Assembly: GCA_902491475.1 (NCBI GenBank)
Contig: CABUHY010000006.1
Coordinates: forward strand, 1 to 64,000
Reading direction: 5' to 3'
Origin: an uncultured Eubacteriales bacterium
GTDB taxonomy: Bacteria; Bacillota; Clostridia; Oscillospirales; Acutalibacteraceae
Length of the DNA stretch: 64,000 nucleotides
Numbering within the stretch: the first letter of the stretch is position 1; each line of letters opens with the position of its first letter. Positions 8,882-16,939 of the stretch are shown piece by piece. The position numbers and the translations under genes are program-made. Below the pieces are notes generated by a model, which worked only from the letters and a program-made list of their open reading frames with translations, searched no databases and had not been told where the DNA came from.

Positions 8882-9408
8882 ACATTTGGCATGACATTGA
8901 CCCAAAGAGAGTTACAAGAAAAGCCTTTGACGCAGTAATCGAAATCAGCAAGGGCAGCAAGATGAAATACGAGCTCGACAAGGAGACGGGTATGCTCCGC
9001 CTTGACCGTGTGCTCTATACATCGACACATTATCCTGCAAACTACGGCTTTATTCCGAGAACATATGCCGAGGATAACGACCCGCTTGATGTGCTTGTGC
9101 TCTGTTCGGAGCAGATTGAGCCCATGGCTCTTGTCAAGTGCTATCCGATAGGCGTTATTTCAATGTTTGACAACGGCGCTGCCGATTACAAAATAATCGC
9201 TATTCCGTTTGACGACCCGACATATAACGAGTATAAGGACATCTCACAGTTGCCGGCTCACATTTTCCAGGAGATGAAGCACTTCTTTACCGTCTATAAA
9301 ACGCTTGAAAACAAGACGACCGATATAGACGAGGTCAAGGGCGTGCTTACGGCGGTTGACATAATTGAGGACTCAATAAAGAGATATAACGAAAAGTTCG
9401 TTAAATAA
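8878..9408 (+). CDS. ppa: Inorganic pyrophosphatase (family I)
   Basis: Hydrolyses pyrophosphate to phosphate, pulling biosynthetic reactions forward. The protein is 176 residues, as usual for the soluble family I enzyme, with the metal-binding signature DNDPLDVLV and nearby YPANYGFIPRTY; the conserved Lys and Tyr near the N-terminus are in place (MKYELDKETG). It overlaps pncB by four bases and sits 17 bases before capA, suggesting one transcript. Assignment is firm. Confidence 0.95.
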   Translation: MNIWHDIDPKRVTRKAFDAVIEISKGSKMKYELDKETGMLRLDRVLYTSTHYPANYGFIPRTYAEDNDPLDVLVLCSEQIEPMALVKCYPIGVISMFDNGAADYKIIAIPFDDPTYNEYKDISQLPAHIFQEMKHFFTVYKTLENKTTDIDEVKGVLTAVDIIEDSIKRYNEKFVK

Positions 9409-9425
9409 AATAACGGAGTAGGGAA

Positions 9426-10625
9426 ATGGCGAAGAGGGAAGTTAAGGTATTTTTGTCAATAATTCTGACAATGGTACTTATTTGCGGTATAGGCGTTCTG
9501 CTTGTTACAAAAACAGGCGAAAATTCGGTACCAGTCGATGCACCTGTTGAGACCGAGGCACCTGCCGAAACGACAACGGAGCCTTTGCCGACTGTCAGCG
9601 TAAACTTTTTGTCCGTCGGCGACAATCTCATTCATGACGGTATATACGAGCAGGCGAAAAAGCGTGCGGGCGGCAACGGATATGATTTTTCATATTGCTA
9701 CAAAAACATAGCTTCCGATGTTGCGGCGGCGGACATTGCGACGATAAATCAGGAAACGATAATTTCCGAAAGCAATCAACCGTCGGGTTATCCGCTTTTC
9801 AATTCTCCGCACGAGGTCGGGGATGAAATTGCGAAAATCGGCTTTGATGTCATTGCCATGGCTAACAACCATATGCTCGACAAGGGCGCAAAGGGACTTA
9901 CCGAGGCAATAGACTATTGGGACAGCGTTGACGGCGTTGTCAGAACGGGGGCCTACAAAAACGAGGAGGACCTCAACCGAGTTGAGTATATCGAGTCGAA
10001 CGGCTTGAAAATCGGACTTGTCGGCGTTACGCAATACACAAACGGTCTTTCGCTTCCTGCGGGCAGCGAGCTTAAAATAATCTATTCCTCCAACGAGGAT
10101 GTGATAGAGAGAAAAATCAAAGCGGCGAAAGAAAGCTGCGATATGGTGCTTGTCAATGTCCATTGGGGTAATGAATATCAGACAACGCCCACGCAGGATC
10201 AGAAAAATCTTGCGGCTAAGATGGCAAACTGGGGCGCAGATGTGATAATCGGTCATCATCCCCATGTCATACAGCCCGTTGAGTTTATCGAAAAAGCGGA
10301 CGGAACAAGAACTCTTGTCGCATATTCGCTCGGTAACTTTATTTCGCAGCAGAATACGCCTGCGAGGGTTGTCGGCGGTATGCTTCACTACACCGTGACA
10401 AAGGATTTCAACACGGGAAGCGTTACGATAAGCGATGTCAAGTTTGAAACAATCGTCACGCACTATGTAAACGGAAGCCACGATGTTCAGATATTCAAAC
10501 TTTCGCAGTATACGGACGAGCTTGCGAAAAAGCAGTCGGGCAGGCTTAAAGAACCGACCTTCGGCGTGTCTTATGTAAAGGATTTTGTCTCGGGCATAAT
10601 TGACGGACAGTTCCTCGACAGTTAA
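9426..10625 (+). CDS. CapA-family protein (metallophosphatase-like)
   Basis: A membrane-anchored extracytoplasmic protein: an N-terminal helix (about residues 8-28), a Thr/Glu/Pro-rich linker, then a PGA_cap domain. Visible motifs are SVGDNLIHDGIY, MANNHMLDKG, VHWGNEYQ and GHHPHVIQP, matching the metal-binding residues of the calcineurin-like CapA fold. The family includes CapA/PgsA of poly-gamma-glutamate capsule systems, but no pgsB or pgsC genes are nearby, so a capsule role is not supported. It shares strand and tight spacing with ppa and is followed by a terminator. Confidence 0.88.
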   Translation: MAKREVKVFLSIILTMVLICGIGVLLVTKTGENSVPVDAPVETEAPAETTTEPLPTVSVNFLSVGDNLIHDGIYEQAKKRAGGNGYDFSYCYKNIASDVAAADIATINQETIISESNQPSGYPLFNSPHEVGDEIAKIGFDVIAMANNHMLDKGAKGLTEAIDYWDSVDGVVRTGAYKNEEDLNRVEYIESNGLKIGLVGVTQYTNGLSLPAGSELKIIYSSNEDVIERKIKAAKESCDMVLVNVHWGNEYQTTPTQDQKNLAAKMANWGADVIIGHHPHVIQPVEFIEKADGTRTLVAYSLGNFISQQNTPARVVGGMLHYTVTKDFNTGSVTISDVKFETIVTHYVNGSHDVQIFKLSQYTDELAKKQSGRLKEPTFGVSYVKDFVSGIIDGQFLDS

Positions 10626-10637
10626 ATATTAAACGGA

Positions 10638-10672
10638 AAAGCCGTGAGCGCATATAATGTGTTCACGGCTTT
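10638..10672 (+). terminator. Terminator after capA
   Basis: AAAGCCGTGAG and TTCACGGCTTT arms (one G-U pair) around a 13-base loop. The T-tract is short, so it may be leaky into the short frame that follows. Confidence 0.65.
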
Positions 10673-10730
10673 AATAGAGTATCTTGTTATTACTGTTATA
10701 ATAATTGTTGTTTCAACAGGATATATTTAA
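10659..10730 (+). pseudogene. Short hydrophobic frame, possible toxin remnant
   Basis: A 23-codon frame ending at TAA (10728-10730) encodes an almost wholly hydrophobic stretch, LVITVIIIIVVSTGYI. Its only in-frame start is a GTG at 10659 without a ribosome site, and the capA terminator overlaps its beginning. It lies directly before a terminator hairpin shared with an antisense RNA transcribed toward it. That is the layout of Fst/TxpA-type small membrane toxins, whose antitoxin RNA overlaps the toxin mRNA 3' end. The missing start suggests decay. It may also be chance. Confidence 0.35.
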
Positions 10731-10733
10731 GCA

Positions 10734-10818
10734 TAAAAAAATAACCGCCCAACCCTCGAAAAGTTAGCGGTTATTTGTTAACACAGGGGCTAACCGTCTT
10801 TCGGATAGTTCCTTGTTC
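10734..10818 (-). ncRNA. Small RNA, antitoxin-like, about 85 nt
   Basis: A perfect promoter (10825-10853, minus) starts a transcript that ends at a hairpin, AAATAACCGC / GCGGTTATTT (10739-10776), followed on the minus strand by TTTTTTTA. In between is a second hairpin around GGCTAACCGTCTTTCGGATAG (plus strand, 10788-10808). There is no ribosome site or open frame. The position, convergent with a hydrophobic frame and sharing its terminator, is that of a type I antitoxin RNA; an orphan regulatory RNA is the alternative. Confidence 0.55.
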
Positions 10819-10824
10819 ATTTTT

Positions 10825-10853
10825 ATTATATCCGTTTAATTTATATTTGTCAA
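10825..10853 (-). promoter_or_regulatory. Consensus promoter of the small RNA
   Basis: Minus strand TTGACA (10853-10848), 17-base spacer, TATAAT (10830-10825): an exact sigma-A consensus with no coding gene downstream on that strand for over 3 kb. Confidence 0.8.
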
Positions 10854-10920
10854 TATATTAATATAACACAACATATTGACCAATAAATCTTTAATCGGCA
10901 TATCAAACACAGTATATCCG

Positions 10921-10955
10921 TTCCCCACAGGGAGCCGAAAGGCGCTCTGCGGGGA
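10921..10955. other. Strong hairpin upstream of the dcw cluster
   Basis: TTCCCCACAGGGAGC and GCGCTCTGCGGGGAA pair with few mismatches around CGAAAG. No T-run on either side, so a terminator role is uncertain. The rest of 10860-11090 shows no gene. Confidence 0.45.
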
Positions 10956-11094
10956 ATTCTTTGTCCGAAAAACAACTTCCTGTTATAAAGGTGTTCAATA
11001 GTCTCCGCTTTTTGCACAAAAACATTTTGAAAATTTTGGTAAAAATTACCTGTAAAAGTTCGGCTTTTGTCGTTAAAAAATCGGCAAAAACACT

Positions 11095-11122
11095 TGATTT
11101 TTTCAGTAAATAAAAGTATAAT
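11095..11122 (+). promoter_or_regulatory. Promoter of the dcw cluster
   Basis: TTGATT (11095-11100), 16-base spacer, TATAAT (11117-11122), about 90 bases before mraZ. The leader contains a dyad, TGGACAATTGC ATA GCAATTCCA (11136-11158), placed where a repressor could act. MraZ autoregulates its own operon in other bacteria, but I do not see its classical TGGG repeats here. Confidence 0.6.
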
Positions 11123-11213
11123 GTAAGCAATGTGGTGGACAATTGCATAGCAATTCCATAAAAATGGTGTAAAATCCCACGGTTTTGACTATCAAAGGAA
11201 GGAGGAACGGACG

Positions 11214-11624
11214 GTGTCTTTTTCAAACAGCTATAAACATACAATAGACTCAAAGAAGCGTCTGTTCATTCCTGCGAAGTTCAGAGCCAAGCTCGGCGAG
11301 AGCTTTTATCTCTATTATGACGAGAGTCTCCCGTGCATTGCCGTTTACGGCGAGGAAGAGTGGGAAAAGAAAAGTAAGATAGTCGAAGAGAGCGGCGACG
11401 CCGATTGGCAGCGTTTCTTCTTCTCGAATGTTATCTCGGTTGAGCCGGATAAGCAGGGAAGAATAACCATAAAAGCTTCCTTTTGCGAGGGCGCGGGTCT
11501 TAAAAAGGATGTTGCGGTTGTCGGTGTCGGCACAAGAATAGAAATTTGGGACGCTGAAAAGTACGACAAGGAAATGGAACAAATCAACGCTTCGTACAAG
11601 AGGTTCCCGAGCATCATAAACTGA
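11214..11624 (+). CDS. mraZ: Transcriptional regulator MraZ
   Basis: DNA-binding regulator that heads division and cell-wall clusters. The 136-residue protein shows the two-fold MraZ repeat: HTIDSKKRLFIPAKFR near the N-terminus and VEPDKQGRITIKAS in the second half, both carrying the AbrB-like DNA-binding loop. The GTG start is preceded by AAGGAAGGAGG with eight bases of spacing. It is the first gene of a run of twelve same-strand division and peptidoglycan genes; rsmH follows 13 bases later. Confidence 0.95.
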   Translation: MSFSNSYKHTIDSKKRLFIPAKFRAKLGESFYLYYDESLPCIAVYGEEEWEKKSKIVEESGDADWQRFFFSNVISVEPDKQGRITIKASFCEGAGLKKDVAVVGVGTRIEIWDAEKYDKEMEQINASYKRFPSIIN

Positions 11625-11637
11625 CGGGAGTAACAAT

Positions 11638-12555
11638 ATGGAATTTTCTCATATACCCGTTTTGTTTAATGAGACAATAGACTCTCTCTCCGTAAAGCCC
11701 GACGGTCTGTATGTCGACTGTACCGCAGGCGGCGGAGGTCATTCAAGGGCGATTGCCGAAAAGCTCACAACGGGCAGGCTCATTTCAATAGACCGTGACC
11801 CGGACGCTATCAAGGTCCTGAACGAAAGATTGGGGAACTATCCGCAGGTAACTGTGGTACACAATACATTTAATAATATAAAAGATGTGCTCGGCGGCGA
11901 AAAAGCCGACGGGATAATTGCCGACCTCGGCGTGAGCTCCTTTCAGCTTGACGAAGCGCAGAGGGGATTTTCCTTTCACAAGGACGCTGTGCTCGATATG
12001 CGTATGAGCAAGGAGGGCACAAGCGCCAAGGATTTGGTAAACACTCTTTCGGTGGGCGAGCTTACAAGAATTCTCCGTGATTACGGCGAGGAGAAATACG
12101 CAAACCGCATTGCAAACAACATAGTCTCGGCAAGAGAGAAAAAAGAGATTGAAACTACATTTGAACTTATAGATATTATCAAAAGCTCAATGCCGCAAAA
12201 GGCGATGAGGGACTCTCATCCCGCAAGACGAACCTTTCAGGCGTTGAGAATCGAAGTAAACGGCGAGCTTGACCAGCTCAACACCGCCTTGGACGATATG
12301 TTCGACTGCTTAAAGGTCGGCGGAATACTTTCGATAATAACCTTCCATTCTCTTGAGGACAGAATGGTAAAACAGAGATTTAACACATTTGCGCAGGGCT
12401 GTACCTGCCCGAAGGAGTTTCCGGTATGTGTGTGCGGAAAAACTCCGAGAGGCAAGGTCAAAATCAAAGGACTTGCGCCGAGCGAAAAGGAGCTTGAGGA
12501 GAACCCCCGTTCTCACAGCGCAAGGCTCCGCTCGATAGAGAAAATAAAGGATTAG
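11638..12555 (+). CDS. rsmH: 16S rRNA (cytosine(1402)-N(4))-methyltransferase RsmH
   Basis: SAM-dependent methyltransferase modifying C1402 in the decoding centre of 16S rRNA. The 305-residue length is typical. Visible motifs are the SAM loop DCTAGGGGHS, ADLGVSSFQLD, RTFQALRIEVNGEL and FHSLEDRMVKQRF, with a CTCPKEFPVCVCG cysteine cluster near the end. It ends in TAG, which shows that TAG is used as a normal stop in this genome. Formerly called mraW. Confidence 0.97.
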   Translation: MEFSHIPVLFNETIDSLSVKPDGLYVDCTAGGGGHSRAIAEKLTTGRLISIDRDPDAIKVLNERLGNYPQVTVVHNTFNNIKDVLGGEKADGIIADLGVSSFQLDEAQRGFSFHKDAVLDMRMSKEGTSAKDLVNTLSVGELTRILRDYGEEKYANRIANNIVSAREKKEIETTFELIDIIKSSMPQKAMRDSHPARRTFQALRIEVNGELDQLNTALDDMFDCLKVGGILSIITFHSLEDRMVKQRFNTFAQGCTCPKEFPVCVCGKTPRGKVKIKGLAPSEKELEENPRSHSARLRSIEKIKD

Positions 12556-12571
12556 GAAAGGGAAGCGCATT

Positions 12572-13126
12572 ATGGCGAACAGAAATTATAATATGTATGA
12601 CGGCATAGACTTTTCGATGTTTGAGCCCAAGCAGAGCTCTTACGAGAAAAACGCTGCCCGAAAAATAGAGACGATCGATGTTCCTCTTACAGACAAGCCG
12701 AAGATGGAACTTGTAAAGAAGCCGAAAAAGACCTTGGTACAGGTCAAAAAGGAAATGCACGCAAGCGCTTTGCAGAGCGCAAAGATAATTGCGATTTCGA
12801 TTTTCCTGCTTTCAATGCTTTCGGCGCTTCTTTACGGCAGAATCAAGGTTGACGAGCTTGACAGGCAGATTTCTGCGGCGGAAACAAAAATAACTACCGC
12901 ACAAAGCGAAAGCGTCAGACTTAATATGCAGCTTGACTCTATGATTTCTCTTAAAAATGTTGAAGAGTATGCTCAGAACAATCTCGGTATGGTAAAGATG
13001 GAGAGCTATCAGATAGAATATATTGACCTTTCGGGAACGGACAAGGTAACGCTTTCGGGGTCGAAAACTCTCAATGCGGATTCGCCGTCGCTTTACTCCA
13101 GGATTATGGAATATATGAGCAAGTAA
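12572..13126 (+). CDS. ftsL: Cell division protein FtsL-like
   Basis: A bitopic membrane protein of 184 residues: a basic cytoplasmic tail of about 70 residues, one helix (roughly residues 72-90, IAISIFLLSMLSALLYG), then a coiled coil (VDELDRQISAAETKITTAQS) and the FtsL/DivIC-type segment NVEEYAQNNLGMVKME. FtsL joins FtsQ/DivIB and DivIC to activate the FtsW-FtsI synthase. Identity rests on topology and position between rsmH and the PBP, because sequence conservation in this family is low. Confidence 0.85.
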   Translation: MANRNYNMYDGIDFSMFEPKQSSYEKNAARKIETIDVPLTDKPKMELVKKPKKTLVQVKKEMHASALQSAKIIAISIFLLSMLSALLYGRIKVDELDRQISAAETKITTAQSESVRLNMQLDSMISLKNVEEYAQNNLGMVKMESYQIEYIDLSGTDKVTLSGSKTLNADSPSLYSRIMEYMSK

Positions 13127-13138
13127 TCAAATAAAATT

Positions 13139-13176
13139 ACAACGAGGGTTAAGTAAATGTTCTTAACTCTCGTTGT
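13139..13176 (+). terminator. Hairpin between ftsL and the PBP gene
   Basis: Fifteen-base arms ACAACGAGGGTTAAG / CTTAACTCTCGTTGT (one G-U pair) and an eight-base loop, followed only by TGTATCTT. The T-tract is weak, so it may be a partial terminator, processing site or mRNA stabiliser inside the operon. Confidence 0.6.
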
Positions 13177-13231
13177 TGTATCTTAAAGCCGAAATATCGG
13201 CGTGAATTTTGTGTGAAAGGGGCTTGAAAAT

Positions 13232-15457
13232 ATGCAGACAAGGTCGTTGAAGCAGTTGAGTTACAGGGCGGCAATAGCGCTGTCTATACTCATACTTGCG
13301 TTTTTGGTGTGCATAGGCAGCCTTGTCAGAGTAGCCCTTATAAACGGCGAAACATACAAGCTTAAAGCCGAGCAGAACCAACTGCTCGATACAACGGTTT
13401 CCGCACAGAGGGGAACCATATACGACTCGAATATGAATGTGCTTGCAAAGAGCGCTTCGGCGTGGCTTGTGTATATCATTCCGTCAAAGATTACGACGGA
13501 AAGCCAGCGTGAAGCTGTCGTCTCGCTTCTTTCGGAAAAGCTCGGTATCGACGCCGACACAATCCGTGAGAAAACGATGAAAGAGTCGAATTATGTCAAA
13601 ATCTCGGGCGAAGTCGAAGAGGACACGAAGAACGCCATTCAGGATTATATCAAGCAGTACGATAAAGAAAATAAGGACGCAAAACTCAAACAGATAATCG
13701 GCACCGACCCCGACACAAAGCGCTATTATCCGTATTCTTCATTTGCGTCAACGATAATCGGCTTCGTAAACTCGGACGACAAGGGCAATGCAGGCGTTGA
13801 AATGTCGTATAACAGTGAGCTTACGGGTACTTCGGGCAGAATTATAACCGCAATGAACGCAAGACAGAAGGTTATGTCGAGTGAGTATGAGACAACATAT
13901 GAGGCTCAACAGGGTGCAAACCTTGTGCTCACGATTGACGAGGTAATTCAGTATTACCTTGAACAGAGCCTTGACCAGGCACTTGTCGATACGGGTGCAA
14001 AATACGCTTACGGCATTATAATGGATGTTGAGACGGGCGCAATACTCGGTATGACCTCGAAGCCCGATTTCGACCTCAACAAACCGAATGTCATTTCAAA
14101 TCAGCTTGTAGCGGACAGAATTGCCGCAATAGTCGATGAGGCGGAGCGTTCAAAGGAAACACAGAACGCAAAATTCGCACAGTGGAGAAACAGAACGATA
14201 AGCGACACCTACGAACCCGGTTCGGTATTCAAGACCGTTGTCGTTGCGGCGGCTCTCGAAGAGGGTGTGGTTGACCTCAATACCTCATACACCTGCGTAG
14301 GCGGTATTCAGGTCGCAAACCATTATCAGAAGTGCTGGAAGCCCGGCGGACACGGAACGGAAACACTGACTCAGGGACTTATGAACTCCTGCAACCCGTT
14401 CTTTATCACTATAGGTCAGAAATTGGGCAAGGAAAACTTCTACAAATATTTCGAGGCGTTCGGCTTTACCGAAAAAACGGGAATTGACCTTCCCGCAGAG
14501 TCCTCTCCCGTTGCGGATGTAACCTACCATTCGCTTCAGTCGATGGGTATTGCCGAACTGTCGTCAAGCTCATTCGGTCAGACCTTCCAGGTGTCTCCGA
14601 TACAGGTAATAACGGCGGTGTCGGCTATCGCAAACGGCGGTAAGCTTATGCAGCCCTATGTCGTTGACAGCATTCTTGATTCGGACGGCAATGTAATAGA
14701 AAAAACACAGGCAAAGGTCAAAAGGCAGGTTATTTCCGAAAAAACCGCCTCAACCGTTGCCGATATGATGGAACAGGTAGTTTCCAAGGGTACGGGTAAA
14801 AATGCCTATGTCGCAGGCTACCATGTTGCGGGAAAAACGGGTACTTCGGAGAAAATGGGTAAAGAGGGAGCGTACATAGCTTCATTTGCGGGTTTTGCTC
14901 CGGCGAACAATCCCAAAATATCAATACTTATTGCGATAGATGAGCCTACGGGTGCTCACGGTGGCGGCGTTGTAGCCGCTCCCATAGCGGGTGAAATTCT
15001 CGAAAAGGTTCTCGCTTATCTCAATATCGAGCCTCAGTACGAGGATTCGGAAATGAAGAATGTATCGTCCACCACCCCGTCGCTTGTGGGCTTGAGCGTA
15101 TCGCAGGCAAGGTCAATGACCTCGGGATACACATTAAAGGTTGTGGGCTCGGGCGACAAAGTTGTATCGCAGACCCCGGCGGCGGACGCACAGGTGCGTT
15201 CGGGCGGCGTAATCGTGGTATATACCGATGACCAAACGCAGAAGCAGACGGCAACGGTGCCCGACCTTTCGGGTATGACAATGTCGCAGGCTAATTCGGC
15301 GGCAGTAAACGCAGGCTTCAATATAAGATTTTCGGGCACAACAAATGCGTCCGAGGTCGTATCATACAAGCAAAGCATAGCGGCAAATTCCGAGGCTGAA
15401 CTCGGAAGCGTAATTACGGTTTACTTCAAGTCGACCGTAAATGTACAGGACGCATAA
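13232..15457 (+). CDS. Class B penicillin-binding protein with two PASTA repeats (FtsI/SpoVD type)
   Basis: Peptidoglycan transpeptidase of the septum or spore cortex. It has one N-terminal helix (about 12-34), a dimerisation domain, then the transpeptidase domain with SVFK (Ser331, acylated by substrate and beta-lactams), SCN (386-388) and KTG (535-537). Two PASTA repeats occupy the C-terminus from about residue 610. The PASTA pair and cluster position fit both Pbp2B and SpoVD of other Firmicutes, and I cannot separate them, since no second copy is in the window. GTGAAAGGGG precedes the ATG. Confidence 0.93.
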   Translation: MQTRSLKQLSYRAAIALSILILAFLVCIGSLVRVALINGETYKLKAEQNQLLDTTVSAQRGTIYDSNMNVLAKSASAWLVYIIPSKITTESQREAVVSLLSEKLGIDADTIREKTMKESNYVKISGEVEEDTKNAIQDYIKQYDKENKDAKLKQIIGTDPDTKRYYPYSSFASTIIGFVNSDDKGNAGVEMSYNSELTGTSGRIITAMNARQKVMSSEYETTYEAQQGANLVLTIDEVIQYYLEQSLDQALVDTGAKYAYGIIMDVETGAILGMTSKPDFDLNKPNVISNQLVADRIAAIVDEAERSKETQNAKFAQWRNRTISDTYEPGSVFKTVVVAAALEEGVVDLNTSYTCVGGIQVANHYQKCWKPGGHGTETLTQGLMNSCNPFFITIGQKLGKENFYKYFEAFGFTEKTGIDLPAESSPVADVTYHSLQSMGIAELSSSSFGQTFQVSPIQVITAVSAIANGGKLMQPYVVDSILDSDGNVIEKTQAKVKRQVISEKTASTVADMMEQVVSKGTGKNAYVAGYHVAGKTGTSEKMGKEGAYIASFAGFAPANNPKISILIAIDEPTGAHGGGVVAAPIAGEILEKVLAYLNIEPQYEDSEMKNVSSTTPSLVGLSVSQARSMTSGYTLKVVGSGDKVVSQTPAADAQVRSGGVIVVYTDDQTQKQTATVPDLSGMTMSQANSAAVNAGFNIRFSGTTNASEVVSYKQSIAANSEAELGSVITVYFKSTVNVQDA

Positions 15458-15501
15458 AAAGACGGTTGTGAAAAGGCGGATAAATTACGGAGGAAACGAA
15501 A

Positions 15502-16938
15502 TTGAAACTTTCTGAACTTTTGAAAAATGTAAAAACCGACAGTGCTTATACCGACTGCGAAATATCGGATATTACCGATAAATCGGACTCGATAACAAAG
15601 GACTGCGTGTTCGTCTGCATAAAGGGAAACCACTTTGACGGACACTCGGCTGCAAAGCAGGCTGAGGAAAACGGTGCGGCGGCTGTTATTGCCGAGCACG
15701 ATACGGGCGTTAAAAATCAGATTATAGTTGAAAATTCAAGAGACGCCTATTCACGCCTTTGCGCCGCATTTTACGGCAATCCCGCCGAGAAATTAAAACT
15801 TATCGGCGTTACGGGAACCAACGGTAAGACCACAACAACTTTTCTTATTAAGAATATATTCGATAAGCTTTCAATCAAAGCGGGGCTTATCGGCACGGTC
15901 AAGAACATAACGGGGGATAAGGAGTATGTTTCCTCTCTTACCACGCCCGACAGCAAGGAGCTTCAGAGGCTCTATGCCGAAATGGTTGCAAGCGGATGCG
16001 AATACTGCATTATGGAGGTTTCCTCGCAGGCTCTCGCACAGGGCAGGGCTGACGGCTGTCATTTTGACATAGCGGTGTTTACCAACCTTACTCAGGACCA
16101 TCTCGATTACCACGGAACTTTTGAAAACTATGCGAAAGCCAAGAGAAAGCTCTTTGAAATTTGCGACACGGCGGTTATAAATGCCGACGACGAATATTCA
16201 CATATGATGGTTGACTCATTGCCTTGCAAGGTATATACTTTCGGCGTGAAAACGGATAACACCGATTTTTCGGCAAAGAATGTAAAGTGCTTCAGAGACA
16301 GCGTTCAGTATGAGCTTCTCACACCCGATAATATCGGAAGAATAAACATTAAAATCCCCGGCAGATTTACCGTATATAATTCAATGGGCGCGGCGGTCTG
16401 CGCAGTGCTTGCGGGCGCCGATTTCGACAGCGTAATTTCAGCCGTATCACAGTCAAAGGGCGTTCCCGGCAGGGTAGAGGTTGTTGACACCGACACTGAT
16501 TATACCGTGCTTATCGACTACGCTCATTCGCCCGACGGACTTGAAAATGTCATTTCCTCGTTGAGGGAGACGACCGACGGCAGAATAATAACAGTTTTCG
16601 GCTGCGGCGGCGACAGGGATAAGACAAAGCGCCCCAAGATGGGGAAGATTGTCGGCGATTTGTCCGATGTTGCGGTTGTCACAAGCGACAACCCGAGAAG
16701 CGAAGACCCCGAGCTTATTGTCAAGGATATTCTTGAGGGTATGAAGGGCTGTAAGGCACAGATTAAAACGCTTGTTCACAGAACGGACGCCATTAAATAC
16801 GCTATGTCTATAGCAAAGCACGGCGATGTCGTTTTGCTTGCGGGCAAGGGCCATGAGACATATCAGATTCTCAATACGGGCAAGATACATTATGACGAAA
16901 GAGAAGTAGTTGCCGACATTCTGAAAGGTAAAATATAA
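15502..16938 (+). CDS. murE: UDP-MurNAc-L-Ala-D-Glu--2,6-diaminopimelate ligase
   Basis: Adds the third residue to the peptidoglycan stem peptide in the cytoplasm. The 478-residue protein has the ATP loop GVTGTNGKTTT and the substrate motif DNPRSEDP; DNPR is the form seen in meso-diaminopimelate-adding enzymes, as opposed to lysine-adding ones. A diaminopimelate decarboxylase at the other end of the window agrees with DAP metabolism. The start is TTG with ACGGAGG eight bases upstream. murF begins one base after the stop. Confidence 0.96.
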   Translation: MKLSELLKNVKTDSAYTDCEISDITDKSDSITKDCVFVCIKGNHFDGHSAAKQAEENGAAAVIAEHDTGVKNQIIVENSRDAYSRLCAAFYGNPAEKLKLIGVTGTNGKTTTTFLIKNIFDKLSIKAGLIGTVKNITGDKEYVSSLTTPDSKELQRLYAEMVASGCEYCIMEVSSQALAQGRADGCHFDIAVFTNLTQDHLDYHGTFENYAKAKRKLFEICDTAVINADDEYSHMMVDSLPCKVYTFGVKTDNTDFSAKNVKCFRDSVQYELLTPDNIGRINIKIPGRFTVYNSMGAAVCAVLAGADFDSVISAVSQSKGVPGRVEVVDTDTDYTVLIDYAHSPDGLENVISSLRETTDGRIITVFGCGGDRDKTKRPKMGKIVGDLSDVAVVTSDNPRSEDPELIVKDILEGMKGCKAQIKTLVHRTDAIKYAMSIAKHGDVVLLAGKGHETYQILNTGKIHYDEREVVADILKGKI

Positions 16939-16939
16939 G

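Noticed and set aside
10903..11253. Minus-strand frame of 116 codons opposite the mraZ promoter
   Set aside because: It covers the promoter and leader of mraZ, lacks a ribosome site, and its residues show no domain pattern.
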